DNA from: Oligoflexales bacterium
Lineage (GTDB): Bacteria > Bdellovibrionota_B > Oligoflexia > Oligoflexales > Bog-1112
NCBI GenBank assembly: GCA_017985985.1
Contig: JAGNWK010000002.1
Coordinates: forward strand, 19,885-83,884
DNA length: 64,000 nucleotides
Direction of reading: 5' to 3'
Position 1 is the stretch's first letter, and each line of letters starts with the position of its first letter. Positions 62,602 to 64,000 of this stretch are shown here, piece by piece. The position numbers were made by a program, and so were the translations under genes. Under the pieces are notes generated by a model. It saw nothing but the letters and a program-made list of their open reading frames with translations. It made no database searches and was not told the DNA's origin.

Positions 62602-63945
62602 ATGATGGCGAAAAGAAGCGCCCTTGTGCTTTTTAACACTTTTGCCTTTTGTCTATTTGCTTGCAAAAGCAGTAGTAAAAAACAAGTTCAGGACGAAGGA
62701 AAAAAAATATACAGCGGCGTTTTTGACGATAAAAACAACGCTGTCGTCATCCCGCTTCCCGAAGACCTTGCCTTTGCTCCCCTCTCCGAACCAGGTCAAG
62801 CTGGTAACGCTGCCGCTAAGGCAAGTGGCCCCAAAGGGCTAAATCTAGCTGATGAGGCTTCCAAGGGAGCAAATCAAGGATTTTCGGGTCCTTTTAAAGG
62901 CGCTCCTATCGAGTCTGGCAATACCGCAACCGTCTTCATGGACTGTTACGGGGAAGATAAAAGCTTTAAGGCCGATAATTGGTTTGCTTATACAGTTTTA
63001 TCCCAAAGTGGTACTCCCATTGCTGAGTTTGATAAGCCACTTCAATCCTGTGATGGAGGTCAAATTCAACTAGCTCTGCGAGGGCTCGTTAAGAATAAGA
63101 CTTATGAAATAAAATCCTATATCTACTATCGATTTGATCCGAACGATCGATCCAAGGTGAGGATTGAGTACGAGGGAACCACAAAACCGAGTCCCTTCAA
63201 ACCGGGATACTCAGATCAAAAGATGGTTCTTGAGAAAAAATATATCGATCAAAATATCAATGTCAGTACCGAAAAAACACCGATACAGCTGTGTGATGCC
63301 GGAGGAGGTTTCTGGAATGGCACTTCCTGCATTGAAGGAGATCCCCTCTACTTCTTGTTTGCTTACACTCAGACAACAGGTGGCTCCAGCACAACCAGCA
63401 AAATAAAATCAGCAGCCAAATGCATGAGCTTCGGCACTACACAGCTCTCTCTCGGTGAGTGCAAAGCCGAAGAGGGGAGATCTGCAAGAATTAAGTTCCA
63501 CCAGGAAGGTGAAGATTCTCAAGGTGTTTTTAAACTCTATACCATTGTGACTCGAGATGACGCCACCAATCCCAAATGCTTATTTGTAGAGAACAAAGGA
63601 GAGCTCCACCTTGGCATTAAACCTTGCCCTAAAGGAGATGATGGAGTCGTGCCTTCTGAGTTCCTCTTTAGCATTCGCAAAAGCCTGGAAGGGGATAAAA
63701 TGGGCATCAACACCTTCTTTATCAGCGCTTTCGGCACAGCCAGAGACAACAAAAGTCAGTGTGTTTCTGTCCCCTTTGCAAGCTCAAGCACAAGCCTAAC
63801 TCCCCAAGCTGTGGGATCACGCGTTGACCTCAAACCATGCAAGGGTCAGTGGAGCGCAACGGCTAATAAAAAGACAGAAGAAGAAAGTACTGTGAGAACT
63901 CAATATTTTAAAATTCTGCAGTCGAGTGAGTTAAGTAAGGAATAG
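62602..63945 (+). CDS. Lipoprotein with three Cys-repeat segments, possible ricin-like beta-trefoil
   Basis: 447 residues; GAGGTGT six bases before the ATG. The signal ends in LFAC (C21). Residues 25-110 are low in complexity. A middle domain (about 110-225) contains paired cysteines. The C-terminal ~180 residues show three similar blocks: AKCMSFGTTQLSLGEC, PKCLFVENKGELHLGIKPC and SQCVSVPF...RVDLKPC. A CLxV...L-x-PC block repeated three times is what ricin-B-type trefoil lectins show, so carbohydrate binding is possible. QxW motifs are not evident except GQWSA near the end. Function unknown. Confidence 0.55.
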   Translation: MMAKRSALVLFNTFAFCLFACKSSSKKQVQDEGKKIYSGVFDDKNNAVVIPLPEDLAFAPLSEPGQAGNAAAKASGPKGLNLADEASKGANQGFSGPFKGAPIESGNTATVFMDCYGEDKSFKADNWFAYTVLSQSGTPIAEFDKPLQSCDGGQIQLALRGLVKNKTYEIKSYIYYRFDPNDRSKVRIEYEGTTKPSPFKPGYSDQKMVLEKKYIDQNINVSTEKTPIQLCDAGGGFWNGTSCIEGDPLYFLFAYTQTTGGSSTTSKIKSAAKCMSFGTTQLSLGECKAEEGRSARIKFHQEGEDSQGVFKLYTIVTRDDATNPKCLFVENKGELHLGIKPCPKGDDGVVPSEFLFSIRKSLEGDKMGINTFFISAFGTARDNKSQCVSVPFASSSTSLTPQAVGSRVDLKPCKGQWSATANKKTEEESTVRTQYFKILQSSELSKE

Positions 63946-63955
63946 TGGGCTTTCT

Positions 63956-63982
63956 TGTGAGGGGCCGTTCCCTCCCCTCACA
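63956..63982 (+). terminator. Hairpin after the last lipoprotein gene
   Basis: TGTGAGGGG (63956-63964) pairs with CCCCTCACA (63974-63982). It begins 11 bases after the stop codon, with CCCTTTT a little later. It is probably a terminator, though the T-run is short and distant. Confidence 0.55.
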
Positions 63983-64000
63983 CTCCCCTCCCTTTTAAGC

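Overview
The window is a 64 kb piece of a Gram-negative chromosome of moderate GC (low to mid 40s by eye). The gene set includes an alternative complex III (ActABCDEF), biosynthetic arginine decarboxylase, a flagellin with a short central domain, a diadenylate cyclase operon, many lipoproteins and secreted proteins, long TPR/kinase sensors and several dispersed palindromic repeats. This suits a deltaproteobacterium-like lineage such as Bdellovibrionota/Oligoflexia; that placement is inference from gene content only.

Layout. 0-7 kb: the 5' part of ettA, a receiver-TPR regulator, rsmD-coaD, speA, and a STAS-like/zinc-ribbon protein followed by a diguanylate cyclase. 6.9-16.5 kb (minus strand): the act operon actA-B-C-D-E-F, ending in a membrane protein with a degenerate kinase-like tail. 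16.8-28.9 kb (minus strand): a probable lipid biosynthesis cluster in the order diiron protein, acyl carrier protein, crotonase fused to a decayed 3-hydroxyacyl-CoA dehydrogenase, SDR reductase and fatty acyl-AMP ligase. It runs directly into a giant pseudokinase/ATPase/TPR/GAF/histidine kinase and a receiver-PAS-histidine kinase. 29-34 kb: PP2C phosphatase, hutU, tRNA-Leu(CAG) between two similar hairpins, and a three-gene unit ending in a permuted ATP-grasp-like protein. 33.9-36.1 kb: an AT-rich stretch with two exported proteins, one with a caspase-like His/Cys dyad. 36-41 kb: a LolCDE/MacB-like ABC system with a LolA-like partner. 41-47 kb: envelope proteins of unknown function mixed with repeats, including an exported Ulp1/SENP-like cysteine protease whose C-terminal membrane segment is out of frame after a 12-A tract. 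47-48.3 kb: flagellin. 48.4-56.2 kb: the operon tilS-ftsH-folP-cdaA-cdaR-glmM-tsaE. 56.4-64 kb: an SH3-like exported protein, mutS2, a glutamate racemase with an unusual N-terminal extension, and three exported proteins of unknown function.

How the parts fit. The act operon feeds electrons from quinol to cytochrome c. The 23-29 kb cluster has the parts to activate a fatty acid, load it on a dedicated carrier protein and oxidise, hydrate or reduce it. The adjoining two-component proteins are close enough to be co-transcribed and may sense the product or control its synthesis. The cdaA/cdaR/glmM block links c-di-AMP to cell-wall precursor supply. Many starts here are GTG or TTG; they were chosen from Shine-Dalgarno spacing and signal peptides.
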